NCBI GenBank assembly: GCA_013036105.1
Contig: JAAXCX010000001.1
Coordinates: forward strand, 124,001 to 188,000
Length of the DNA stretch: 64,000 nucleotides
Source: Vulcanimicrobiota bacterium
Lineage (GTDB): Bacteria > Vulcanimicrobiota > Vulcanimicrobiia > Vulcanimicrobiales > Vulcanimicrobiaceae
Reading direction: 5' to 3'
Shown: in pieces, positions 24,790-32,904 of the stretch
Numbering within the stretch: the stretch's first letter is position 1
How the letters are laid out: the number at the start of each line of letters is the position of its first letter
The notes under the pieces: generated by a model
The model's database searches: none
What the model saw: only the letters and a program-made list of their open reading frames with translations
Told to the model about the DNA's origin: nothing
Position numbers and translations under genes: made by a program

Positions 24790-24850
24790 CCGCGCAGTCC
24801 GAGAAACTCTTCAGCCAGCGGCGTTCCGGCACCGGCTCTTAATTCCATAG

Positions 24851-24879
24851 TTGACATTGGACGCAGAACGCCGTACCAT
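24851..24879 (+). promoter_or_regulatory. sigma70-like promoter for the DUF4097 gene
   Basis: A consensus TTGACA (24851-24856), a 17-bp spacer and TACCAT (24874-24879) lie 31 bp before the chosen GTG start. Confidence 0.6.
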
Positions 24880-24910
24880 TGGACTACTAATTCTTTAAGA
24901 GGTGTTCGCG

Positions 24911-25711
24911 GTGCGCATATTTCTCTGTAGCCTTCTCGCCTTGGCCTTTGCCGGCGCTTCGGCCGTGGCCGGCGCAGGTGCCCCTCCCTACCAATGGGGC
25001 GAGCGGCTCGCCCCCGGCCAAACGCTGGAAATCGAAAACGTAAATGGCCCGATAACGGTGCAGCGCGCCCCCGGAGACCAGGTAACGGTCACTGCGCTGC
25101 GGACAGCTGATCGTTCAGATCCAAATTCCGTACAGATCCATATGGAACACACGAGCCAGGGCGTGTTGATCTGCGCAGTGTATCCGCAAAGCGGCGACGC
25201 CGGCCAAACGTGCCGCCAAAACGGCGGCAGCCATTATCACGATCACGATTCCGGAGGGAACGATACGCGCGTCGCGTTCAGCGTGCGACTGCCCGCGCCG
25301 ACAGCAGCGACTCTGCGCACCGTCAATGGTTCGATTGACGTGAACGATGTCTCAAGTCCAATCGATGCAGCGGCCGTGAATGGTCACGTGTACGTCACCA
25401 CCTCGTCGTACGCGCAAGCAAAAACAGTGCAGGGCGCCATTCGCGTAGCCATGCAAAGTCCGAACTGGCCGAGCGGCGGATTGGAGTTCGCATCGGTAAA
25501 CGGGCCGATCGACGTCATGGTTCCGCGTTCCGCAAGCGCGCAAGTGCATCTAAAAACCTTGAATGGCTCGATTTCCAGCGCCCTTCCGCTCAGAGCGCGG
25601 CGCGGCCAAATGCGTATTTTGAACTACGCTGACGGCACGATTGGGTCGGGCAAGAGTCGCCTAACCATTTCGACGTTAAACGGCAGCATTCGACTCGCGC
25701 AGACGCCCTAA
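24911..25711 (+). CDS. exported DUF4097-family protein
   Basis: The 266-residue protein has a signal peptide and then the repetitive DUF4097 pattern: IENVNGPITV, RTVNGSIDV, AAVNGHVYV, ASVNGPIDV, KTLNGSISS, STLNGSIRL. It also has a His-rich loop (HYHDHD near residue 115) that could bind metal. GTG at 24911 is preferred over GTG at 24902 because AAGAGGTG lies six bases before it. It is a paralogue of the lipoprotein at 5778-6482 but lacks a lipobox. Confidence 0.72.
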   Translation: MRIFLCSLLALAFAGASAVAGAGAPPYQWGERLAPGQTLEIENVNGPITVQRAPGDQVTVTALRTADRSDPNSVQIHMEHTSQGVLICAVYPQSGDAGQTCRQNGGSHYHDHDSGGNDTRVAFSVRLPAPTAATLRTVNGSIDVNDVSSPIDAAAVNGHVYVTTSSYAQAKTVQGAIRVAMQSPNWPSGGLEFASVNGPIDVMVPRSASAQVHLKTLNGSISSALPLRARRGQMRILNYADGTIGSGKSRLTISTLNGSIRLAQTP

Positions 25712-25727
25712 GGGCCCTCAGGTCGCG

Positions 25728-26999
25728 TCACGGCGTTTCGAAGTAGATGACCTTTCGGCGGTAGTCGATCGTCGTCGTGAATTGTGAAAGTACGCCATAG
25801 CCGAGCAAGCCGGCTTCAGTTGCTCCGGCGATTGCGCCGGTGCGAGGTGGCCCAACTCGCGTCGCGACGTTAGCCAGTGTTTTCCGCGCAACCGTCAGCG
25901 TCGCAACGCCGTCGAAGGTGCTTGGATAGCGTTGCGCGAGCCCGCTGCGCTGAAGGAACGGCTCGAATAAGTAGAGCCCGGGGCGCGCGCGAACATCGTA
26001 CTGAAAAATACCGGAGACGCCGTCCACTGTAGCGGCAATCAGTGGGATGTCGTCACTCTGTATCGTGAAAGGCACGGCTACTCCGGGACCGGCATAGGCG
26101 AACGTTTCCAGCGGCGTTAGCGTCATGGTCTGCGCTCGGTAATCGAGCCGCACGGCGAAGCGATTGAGGATCTCGGGCCCAAGCGCGCCCGCGACCGCCG
26201 GCTCATTTGGACTCGGCTTAAAAATGTCCGCGGGGTCTCCCTCATATACCGGAAGCGGCACGTCGCGAAACTCGATGTCCCCGATACGCAGCGATTGTAT
26301 CTTTGCGGTCGCGCCCGCTTTCAATCCGAGCGGCACCGCTGCAACGCTGGTAAGAACGCCCTGCGCACCCGGATCGAATACGATGTCGAACGGGCCGCGG
26401 CCGTTCATGCTCGCTTGGAAAACGATGACGCCGCGGTCGATATGGAAGGGAACCTTCGTTTCGGCGGCATTCTGCGCGGCGGCGTCGTCAAGAAGTGCCC
26501 AAGCCTGCGCGGCGATACGCCAACCCGATGACGTGCGGACCTCGGCTACCGTCCAATCCAGGTGCTGAAGACGCGGTTTGCCGCTTTGCATATAGTGCAG
26601 GCGAGTTGCGAGAACGGCATATGCGTTCGATCCCCGCTGACGGATGATGCGCGCATTCTCTAAAGTCAGCGTTTCATGTGCGTCCAGAAAGTGCCGGTAC
26701 CCGCGTGTGGTGCCGCCGGTTGTTTCGCGGTACCACACGCGGATCGATCCGCTCCCATGCCACGCGAACGGATCGAATTCGTCAATAGTGGTGCAATCGC
26801 CGGTGAAAGCGGCCGACGGAAAATTTCGATCACCGGCGTTGAAGGCGGCGGCAAACGCTTTTAGTGGAGCGAGCACCGCAGCTTGCGTATCCGTCACGGC
26901 CGAGGCGTGCGCACGAGCAGCCGCGATCAGAAGAAGACACGCGATGAGCGCGCCGGCAACGCCAAGACCGGCGGGTGAAAGAAGGTCGCGACGTTTCAT
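25728..26999 (-). CDS. exported NTF2-like domain fused to a retropepsin-like aspartyl protease domain
   Basis: The 423-residue protein has a twin-Arg-like N-terminus (MKRRDLLSP) with a hydrophobic segment. A SnoaL/NTF2-like domain (about residues 38-170, ending WRIAAQAWALLDD) is followed by a pepsin/retropepsin-like domain (175-423). In the latter VFDPGAQGVLTS takes the place of the usual D[TS]GA active-site loop; the Asp is kept but the next residue is Pro. A second flap-like LGPEILNRFAVRLDYRAQ is typical of bacterial aspartyl proteases. It follows the DJ-1 gene by 12 bp. Protease activity is uncertain. Confidence 0.65.
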   Translation of the reverse strand: MKRRDLLSPAGLGVAGALIACLLLIAAARAHASAVTDTQAAVLAPLKAFAAAFNAGDRNFPSAAFTGDCTTIDEFDPFAWHGSGSIRVWYRETTGGTTRGYRHFLDAHETLTLENARIIRQRGSNAYAVLATRLHYMQSGKPRLQHLDWTVAEVRTSSGWRIAAQAWALLDDAAAQNAAETKVPFHIDRGVIVFQASMNGRGPFDIVFDPGAQGVLTSVAAVPLGLKAGATAKIQSLRIGDIEFRDVPLPVYEGDPADIFKPSPNEPAVAGALGPEILNRFAVRLDYRAQTMTLTPLETFAYAGPGVAVPFTIQSDDIPLIAATVDGVSGIFQYDVRARPGLYLFEPFLQRSGLAQRYPSTFDGVATLTVARKTLANVATRVGPPRTGAIAGATEAGLLGYGVLSQFTTTIDYRRKVIYFETP

Positions 27000-27011
27000 C
27001 CCGGGGCCTTT

Positions 27012-27740
27012 CTAGACGTCGTTAATGTTTTGCGGCCTAGCGCTTCGACGATACTCCATGTTGTACGCCGTGTTTTTTAGAGCTTGCGTGCCGTAGTAGC
27101 GCTCGATGACACGCAACGCGAGATCGATGCCTGAGGATTCGCCTCCCGACGCCGAAACAGCCGCGTTCTCGACGAATTTTGCTCCGCGAATTAACGTGAC
27201 TTTGGGAAAGGCCTTTTCGAACTCATCATACGCGGTGTGGTGCGTGGTCGCTTTCAGGCCATCGAACAATCCCGCGCGCGCAACCAGAAATGCTCCGGTG
27301 CAGACGGACATGGTCACGTCCGCCCGCGAGCCCACGTCCTTGATGTAGGCAACGGCCGCGGCGGATCCGCGTTGTCCAGGCACAACTAACACGTGCGGCT
27401 GCGGAGCATTCGCGAACGAGTATTGCGGTCCGATTTTTGCGCCGTCCATGATGGTCGGCTCGCCCGTCTCGGTCATCGCGTAATAATCGAAGAGCCCAGG
27501 GCCCGACATATCCATGACCGTTCCCAAATACGCGTCGCCGAAGGCCTGCCACGGGCCGATCCAATCGATCGCGACGAGACCAGGTCCGATCACGAATCCC
27601 ACCCGGATCGGCCCTTGAGCCGGCGGAGTCAAGGGTTTGCCAAGGTTTGGAACCGAGGCGGCCGCCGCCGGCATGGCCGACGAAGCCGCAAGAGCGCCGG
27701 CGAGTCCGGCGATCGTCGCGAGGGCATGTTTACGCTGCAT
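27012..27740 (-). CDS. exported DJ-1/PfpI-family (isonitrile-hydratase-like) protein
   Basis: A 242-residue protein with a signal peptide (about residues 1-29) followed by a class I glutamine-amidotransferase-like domain. VGFVIGPGLVAIDWIGPWQAFGD is the region matching AraC-type DJ-1 domains, the nucleophile elbow is SVCTGAFLVARAGLFDG, and TTHH and ASGGESSGIDLAL follow. Export is unusual for this family. I chose ATG 27740 because it begins the signal peptide; an in-frame extension to 27902 would overlap the divergent regulator. A truncated paralogue lies at 19698-20217. Confidence 0.8.
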   Translation of the reverse strand: MQRKHALATIAGLAGALAASSAMPAAAASVPNLGKPLTPPAQGPIRVGFVIGPGLVAIDWIGPWQAFGDAYLGTVMDMSGPGLFDYYAMTETGEPTIMDGAKIGPQYSFANAPQPHVLVVPGQRGSAAAVAYIKDVGSRADVTMSVCTGAFLVARAGLFDGLKATTHHTAYDEFEKAFPKVTLIRGAKFVENAAVSASGGESSGIDLALRVIERYYGTQALKNTAYNMEYRRSARPQNINDV

Positions 27741-27808
27741 GTGCTTTCGTCCGTTCCTTGTGCGCCGCCGAGCTGGGATAACTGACTGCAAGTCGAATAG
27801 ATTTCGGA

Positions 27809-28414
27809 GTGCCTGTTCGCGATAGTGGACACTCGTCCTCTCGTAAGTCAAATGACCTAGCCGAAGCGGTCGGGCGCCGCATTTCCCAGCTGCGCGCGGC
27901 ACGCAGGGTCAGTCTGCGGACCCTGGCCGAACAGAGCGGAGTATCATCTTCGATGATCTGCGACGTTGAAAACGGCACCAAATCCCCGACCATCGCCGTC
28001 CTCTCCGCGATTGCAGAATCGTTCGGAATTCGCTTGTCGGATTTGGTCGCCGACGCCGGTGCGGTGTCGGGCCGGGTTTCGATCCGGCGTAAGAAGGGTG
28101 CGAAAAAGCTGGTCGATGCTCACGGTATCGAACGCAGGCAGTTGGCGCCCGATCTGCCGGGCGGCAGTTGCGAGATCGTCCAGATTGCGATTCCGGCGCA
28201 CAAAGGCACCGGCACGGTTGCGCCGCATGCCGCCGGAACGACCGAATACGTACATGTGACGCAAGGTTCGCTCGAAGTGCGGGTCGGCAATCGCGATTAC
28301 GAGCTGAAGACGGGTGACTCGATCGCATTTCAGGCCGATGAACGCCATGCGTATTCCAATACCGGCTCTTCCCGCGCGATGCTCTACGTGGTTATCGAGC
28401 ACACGAGCTCGTAG
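27809..28414 (+). CDS. XRE-family regulator with C-terminal cupin domain
   Basis: The 201-residue protein has a helix-turn-helix (residues 18-73, LRTLAEQSGVSSSMICDVENG) and a cupin barrel (residues 110-195, TTEYVHVTQGSLEV and GDSIAFQADERHAYSN). These PuuR/SutR-type regulators sense small molecules with the cupin. GTG start at 27809. It is divergent, 68 bp apart, from the DJ-1 gene and upstream of the peptidase-aldolase-beta-lactamase genes, either of which may be its target. Confidence 0.9.
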   Translation: MPVRDSGHSSSRKSNDLAEAVGRRISQLRAARRVSLRTLAEQSGVSSSMICDVENGTKSPTIAVLSAIAESFGIRLSDLVADAGAVSGRVSIRRKKGAKKLVDAHGIERRQLAPDLPGGSCEIVQIAIPAHKGTGTVAPHAAGTTEYVHVTQGSLEVRVGNRDYELKTGDSIAFQADERHAYSNTGSSRAMLYVVIEHTSS

Positions 28415-28455
28415 GCAGAAGTCGACCGGTCCTATGGCGCGAATAACGGTCGAAA

Positions 28456-29400
28456 ATGAGCGTTCAATTTCCCATTATCGAGCCTTATGATTGTGGGCTG
28501 CTCGATGCCGGCGACGGTCATCGAGTCTATTGGGAATGCTGCGGGAATCCGAAGGGCAAGCCGGCGCTGTATCTACACGGCGGTCCCGGCGCAGGGTCTA
28601 CACCGGGATCGCGCCGGTATTTTGATCCGCAGATTTACCGCATCGTGCTTTTTGACCAGCGCGGATGCGGTCGCAGCATGCCGCTGGCGAGCGATCCGCG
28701 CGCCGATCTTCGCGCGAATACAACAGCGCATCTTATAAGCGACATCGAAAAGCTGCGAGAGCTCCTGGGAATCGAGAGTTGGACGGTACTCGGAATTTCT
28801 TGGGGGACAACTCTCGCTCTCGCCTATGCGCAGACCCACCGCAAGCGAGTGGATGCGCTGGTGCTCGCGCTCGTGACGACTACTTCGCAGCGCGAAGTCG
28901 AGTGGCTTACCGAAGGCGTTGGACGGATTTTCCCGCGGGAATGGGAACGTTTTGCCGCTGCGGTTCCGAGCGCTTTGCAAGGCCGCCCGCTCGTTGAGGC
29001 GTATGCGGCAATGCTGTTCGATCAGGATCAGTCAGTTCGCGACCGGGCAGCCATTGAGTGGTGCGCTTGGGAGGATGCTCACGTTTCACTTGCCGCAGAC
29101 CATAGACCGAATCCGCGGTTCGAAGACGCGCAGTTTCGCCTGTGCTTCGCGCGTCTGGTCACCCATTATTGGAAGAATGCCGCGTTTCTTGAAGACGAAC
29201 AATTGCTCAGAAATGTGTCGATTCTCAACGGCATTCCCGGCGAACTGATTCACGGCCGCTTCGACGTGAGTAGCCCGTTGGATATTCCGTGGCGTCTCTC
29301 CAAAATGTGGACCACCAGTAAGCTGCATCTGTTAGACGACGCCGGGCACGGTGGCGGCGAGTCATTCGTGAGCGCAATCATCGAGGCTTTGGAGCACTAA
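28456..29400 (+). CDS. pip: proline iminopeptidase
   Basis: The 314-residue alpha/beta hydrolase of peptidase family S33 removes N-terminal proline. The family oxyanion loop is HGGPGAGSTPG (residues 41-51). FDQRGCGRS (67-74) follows, then the nucleophile elbow GISWGTTL (Ser115), HGRFDVSSP with the acid, and DAGHGG with the catalytic His. GISWG replaces the commoner GGSWG. Its stop is two bases from the next ATG, so it is the first gene of a three-gene operon. Confidence 0.93.
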   Translation: MSVQFPIIEPYDCGLLDAGDGHRVYWECCGNPKGKPALYLHGGPGAGSTPGSRRYFDPQIYRIVLFDQRGCGRSMPLASDPRADLRANTTAHLISDIEKLRELLGIESWTVLGISWGTTLALAYAQTHRKRVDALVLALVTTTSQREVEWLTEGVGRIFPREWERFAAAVPSALQGRPLVEAYAAMLFDQDQSVRDRAAIEWCAWEDAHVSLAADHRPNPRFEDAQFRLCFARLVTHYWKNAAFLEDEQLLRNVSILNGIPGELIHGRFDVSSPLDIPWRLSKMWTTSKLHLLDDAGHGGGESFVSAIIEALEH

Positions 29401-29402
29401 GC

Positions 29403-30488
29403 ATGGATCGAGATCACGTTATGCGATCGTGCCGGCAGTTTTTTGGACATCCGCCGCGCCCGGTTCGGGCGCGACTGGCCGAGATCGCCCAAGCGGCCGG
29501 CGATGACGAATACGCCGATGTCTACGGAGCCGGCGCGCTCGTTGAGTCGTTCGAGAGCGAGATCGCGCAGCTGCTCGGAAAAGAGGCGGCGGTCTTTATG
29601 CCCAGCGGCACGATGGCGCAGCAGATCGCTCTGCGCATCCATTCCGACCGGCGCGATTCCCGCAATGTGGCGGTGCATCCGCAGAGCCATCTCGTGGTAT
29701 CGGAAAACAACGCCATGCAAATGATGCATGGCTTGCAACCGGTTCTGCTAGGCGATCGCAACGCGCTTTACACGCTGACCGACTTGCAGGCCGTAGCTGA
29801 TCGGCTTTCCGCTCTCGTGCTGGAACTGCCCGAGCGAAACATCGGCGGCGCATTACGCCCTTGGGACGACGTGTTGGATATATGCCGATGGGCGAAGGAC
29901 GCCGGCATCGTGATGCATCTCGACGGCGCGCGGCTGTGGGAGTCGCAGCCATTTTATGGCCGGCCGTTGCCGGAGCTGGCGCAGCCGTTCGATACCGTGT
30001 ATGTATCTTTTTACAAGATTTTGAATGCGGTAGCCGGCGCTGCACTTGCCGGTCCGAAAGCGGTCATCGATGAAGCGCGCGCTTGGCAATGGCGCCACGG
30101 CGGGCGGCTCGTGCAACAGTATCCGATGATCGTCTCCGCGCGGGACGGCCTGCGCCGCTATCTGCCGAGAGTCCCGCTTTACTGTAAACGCGCCCGAGAA
30201 ATAGCCGCTATCTTATCGGAGTTTCAGGACGTCGTAGTCACGCCGAAGGTTCCGCAAACAAATATGATGCACGTGTACGTACGCGGTGAGGCCGAACGGT
30301 TACGCGAGGGCGCGTTACGGGTTTCGCAGGAAAGCGGCGTATGGATGCCCGCCCGATGGAATCGAACGGAACTCCCCGGCTGGACGATGTTTGAACTCAG
30401 CTGTGCCGATGGTTCTTTGAAGATCAGCGACGATCAGGTGCGCGAATTATTCGGTCGCTTGTTTATGGGAGACGGTGAAGTCATATAG
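29403..30488 (+). CDS. threonine-aldolase-like PLP enzyme (beta-eliminating lyase family)
   Basis: The 361-residue fold-type I PLP protein contains YGAGALVESFESEIAQLLGKE, a PSGTMAQQIALR cofactor loop, HLDGARLWE with the ring-stacking Asp, and YVSFYKILNAVAGAAL with the Schiff-base Lys. Low-specificity L-threonine aldolase is the closest known activity (threonine to glycine plus acetaldehyde), but the family also includes other lyases. Tightly packed: two bases after pip and two bases before the beta-lactamase gene. Confidence 0.85.
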   Translation: MDRDHVMRSCRQFFGHPPRPVRARLAEIAQAAGDDEYADVYGAGALVESFESEIAQLLGKEAAVFMPSGTMAQQIALRIHSDRRDSRNVAVHPQSHLVVSENNAMQMMHGLQPVLLGDRNALYTLTDLQAVADRLSALVLELPERNIGGALRPWDDVLDICRWAKDAGIVMHLDGARLWESQPFYGRPLPELAQPFDTVYVSFYKILNAVAGAALAGPKAVIDEARAWQWRHGGRLVQQYPMIVSARDGLRRYLPRVPLYCKRAREIAAILSEFQDVVVTPKVPQTNMMHVYVRGEAERLREGALRVSQESGVWMPARWNRTELPGWTMFELSCADGSLKISDDQVRELFGRLFMGDGEVI

Positions 30489-30490
30489 CC

Positions 30491-31387
30491 ATGCGTCGAA
30501 AAAGATTTCTGACAAGCGGAATGGCAGCTCTTGCGCTGGCGGCAGCAAGCGCGGCGGCTCGGCGCAACGAGGAACCGGGCGGCGAGTTTAGCAGCCTGGA
30601 AAAAAGTACGGGCGGACGGCTTGGCGTCTTCGCGCTCGACACCGGAACGGGGGCGTCCGTTTCGTATCGAGCTGACGAACGCTTTGCGATGTGCAGCACG
30701 TTCAAACTCGTCGCTGTTGCGGCCGTTCTTTCAAGAGTCGACCGGGGCGACGAGCATCTCGAACGGCGCATTGCCTATTCGCGCGCAGACATTTTTGCTT
30801 ATGCTCCGGTCGCGCTCGAACACCTCAAGGACGGATTCATGACGGTCGGCGTAATGTGCGAGGCCGCGATGGAGTGGAGCGACAACACTGCCGCGAATTT
30901 GCTGCTCAAGTCGATTGGCGGACCCCAAGGATTCACGTCGTATGCGCGCGCGATTGGCGATGCGGTGACGACTTTAGATCGTAACGAACCTGCATTGAAT
31001 AGTGCGCTGCCGGGCGATCCACGTGATACCACGACGCCGCGCGCGATGGCCACGAACATGCAGAAACTCGTTCTGGGCGACGCGCTGTCGCCGGGCTCGC
31101 GCACAAACCTTGCGCAATGGCTGGTGAATTCTAAAACGGGCGCGACGTGTTTGCGAGCCGGACTGCCGTCTGTCTGGACTGTGGGCGACAAAACCGGTAC
31201 GGGCGGCCCTAATAATGCCACAGGTGACAGCAACACCCGCAACGATGTCGCAGTGGTGTGGCGGAAACGAGGGGCGGCGCCGCTCGTTATCGCGGCCTAT
31301 TTGACCGGCTCCCTGCTAGCCGCAGAGGCTCGCGACGCGGCTCTCGCTAACGTGGGTCGAATCGTTGCGGCGCATTGGCAGCCATGA
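30491..31387 (+). CDS. bla: class A beta-lactamase
   Basis: The 298-residue serine beta-lactamase has every catalytic motif: S69-T-F-K72, S130-D-N132, E166-P-A-L-N170 and K234-T-G236. Linear positions happen to fall close to standard numbering. The N-terminus MRRKRFLTSG plus a hydrophobic Ala-rich stretch looks like a Tat signal. A Cys sits just before the active-site Ser (MCSTFK), as in CTX-M-type enzymes. It lies two bases after the aldolase-like gene; no dedicated AmpR or BlaI gene is adjacent. Most likely an intrinsic environmental penicillinase. Confidence 0.95.
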   Translation: MRRKRFLTSGMAALALAAASAAARRNEEPGGEFSSLEKSTGGRLGVFALDTGTGASVSYRADERFAMCSTFKLVAVAAVLSRVDRGDEHLERRIAYSRADIFAYAPVALEHLKDGFMTVGVMCEAAMEWSDNTAANLLLKSIGGPQGFTSYARAIGDAVTTLDRNEPALNSALPGDPRDTTTPRAMATNMQKLVLGDALSPGSRTNLAQWLVNSKTGATCLRAGLPSVWTVGDKTGTGGPNNATGDSNTRNDVAVVWRKRGAAPLVIAAYLTGSLLAAEARDAALANVGRIVAAHWQP

Positions 31388-32070
31388 CCGCCTGCGGTTT
31401 TTGTCTTGCGCCCATGACTAACAGCCACAGCATTATCGCGATCTCTCCAAACAGTATGGGGGACGTGATGTTGCCGACGGCGTCTGAATATTGTGGAAAC
31501 AGAAATCCTGAAACCGTGATGGCCAGATACGCAAATCCGTTTACGATGAGCCAGATGCCGAGAATTCGCGGGAGAAAACCTGATTTGAACACGAGGATTC
31601 CGAACGGAAAGAGCCATAGCCCGGCAAAAATAAAGCTTGCCAACAGCTCGTAGTGGTGCAGCCGCAGGAACAGCATTGCCAGCGCATAGCGCTGAGGCGC
31701 GCTGAATATCGATAAGAAATCGGCGCCGCGTACGAGTATCAGAGCGGCAATATAGTTCAGCGCATTCAGAAAATAGAGTGGAACCGGCATGAGTCCGCCC
31801 AAAATAACGAGCAGCAGCGCTTGGAGCCGGTCGACACTCTCGAATAAGCGGTAAAGCGCCGACAAAGAGTTCCAAAACAATTGCGACCAATTCGCTGAAG
31901 ATGGCGAGACGGAAAAGCGTCTCATGCGTGGCGATGTTATGGGCAGTTGCCGCCGCATTTCCGGTCACAAAGAGCATTGAGGGAACGTACTCGAGGCCGA
32001 ATAAGCCGAGCAGCGTCAGCAGCAGGTACAGGAAGCCCGCAAACCTCGCGTCCCGATCGGTAGAGCTCAT
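31347..32070 (-). pseudogene. DUF4386 membrane protein interrupted by a frameshift
   Basis: The N-terminal part (ARFAGFLYLLLTLLGLFGL, then LFRLAIFSELVAIVLELFV) is read in one frame from ATG 32070. The rest (ALYRLFESVDRLQALLLV, FLNALNYIAALILV, GLWLFPFGILVFKSGFLPR) continues in another frame to 31347. Together they make one DUF4386 protein of about 240 residues with six membrane helices. The switch falls near 31855-31868. No homopolymer is present there, so a true mutation or a sequencing error are both possible. Its 3' end overlaps the beta-lactamase 3' end by about 40 bp. Confidence 0.75.
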
Positions 32071-32156
32071 ATGCGCGACTTACGGCCTATGAGACATGAT
32101 TGTTTCACACTGTGGATGGCCGTCACGCAGAGCGTCTTCCGCGCGTTTCCAAAAAC

Positions 32157-32825
32157 GTGCGACTCGCAATCATATCACTGTGCTTGGCCCTGTGCGCCTG
32201 TCAGGGACAAGGGCTCTCGACCTACGGGAGCGAGAAGCAGCACCGCTCGAGCGGCATGGGCATGGACGCGTTCGGTCACACACGCATGAGCGAAGAGCGC
32301 ACCACGCTCGACGAGCGCCAAAGCGCGCACGTCAATCGGCTGATGCGGTACTTGCGAACGAGTCTGTTGAAATATCGCGACGTGCACGACGCCGAAGCTG
32401 CGGGATACGTTCCCGAAGGTAAAGACGTACCGGCCGGCGCGCTCAAACATTTTGTCAACGCGCGCAACCTGGTTGCCAACGCGCGCCATCTGGATCCCGA
32501 CAAACCGATGGCGCTGCTGTATCGCCGGACGGCCACCGGTTTCGAGCTCGCGGGCGTCATGTTTTCGGCGCCGATCACCGCATCGATGGACGATCTCGAT
32601 CGCCGCATTCCTCTTGTGTACGGGCACTGGCACTCACATAGGGATGTCTGTCAGCCGCATCCCGATCGGCCGCTAAACGCGCAGGAGAGCCGCGAGTTCG
32701 GTTTTAGCGGATCGATCAATACGCGCGCGGCGTGCGAAGCCGCCGGCGGATATTTCTTCGACAACGTCTACGGCTGGATGGTGCACGTATACCCGTTCGA
32801 GCGCGACGTAGCCAAACAATTTTAA
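32157..32825 (+). CDS. putative lipoprotein of unknown function
   Basis: From GTG 32157 the product has 222 residues and begins with a lipoprotein-like signal (ISLCLALCAC). The body is rich in His and aromatic residues, with VYGHWHSHRDVCQPHPD near the middle and GWMVHVYPFERD at the end. I recall similar unnamed proteins in Acidobacteria and relatives but no assigned function. The reading frame is open from a TTG at 32100, so the start is uncertain. The clustered His and Cys might bind a metal. Confidence 0.55.
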   Translation: MRLAIISLCLALCACQGQGLSTYGSEKQHRSSGMGMDAFGHTRMSEERTTLDERQSAHVNRLMRYLRTSLLKYRDVHDAEAAGYVPEGKDVPAGALKHFVNARNLVANARHLDPDKPMALLYRRTATGFELAGVMFSAPITASMDDLDRRIPLVYGHWHSHRDVCQPHPDRPLNAQESREFGFSGSINTRAACEAAGGYFFDNVYGWMVHVYPFERDVAKQF

Positions 32826-32904
32826 CCGATCAGTTTTTTTCGTCGTCACACAGCCCGAACCCAATTCGTTTTGCATGCAACATTCTTCCGACCGGAGGCT
32901 TTGT

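Noticed and set aside
22437-31387. BlaI directly controls the class A beta-lactamase
   Set aside because: They are 8 kb apart, and the operator-like repeat before blaI was not seen upstream of the pip-aldolase-bla operon.
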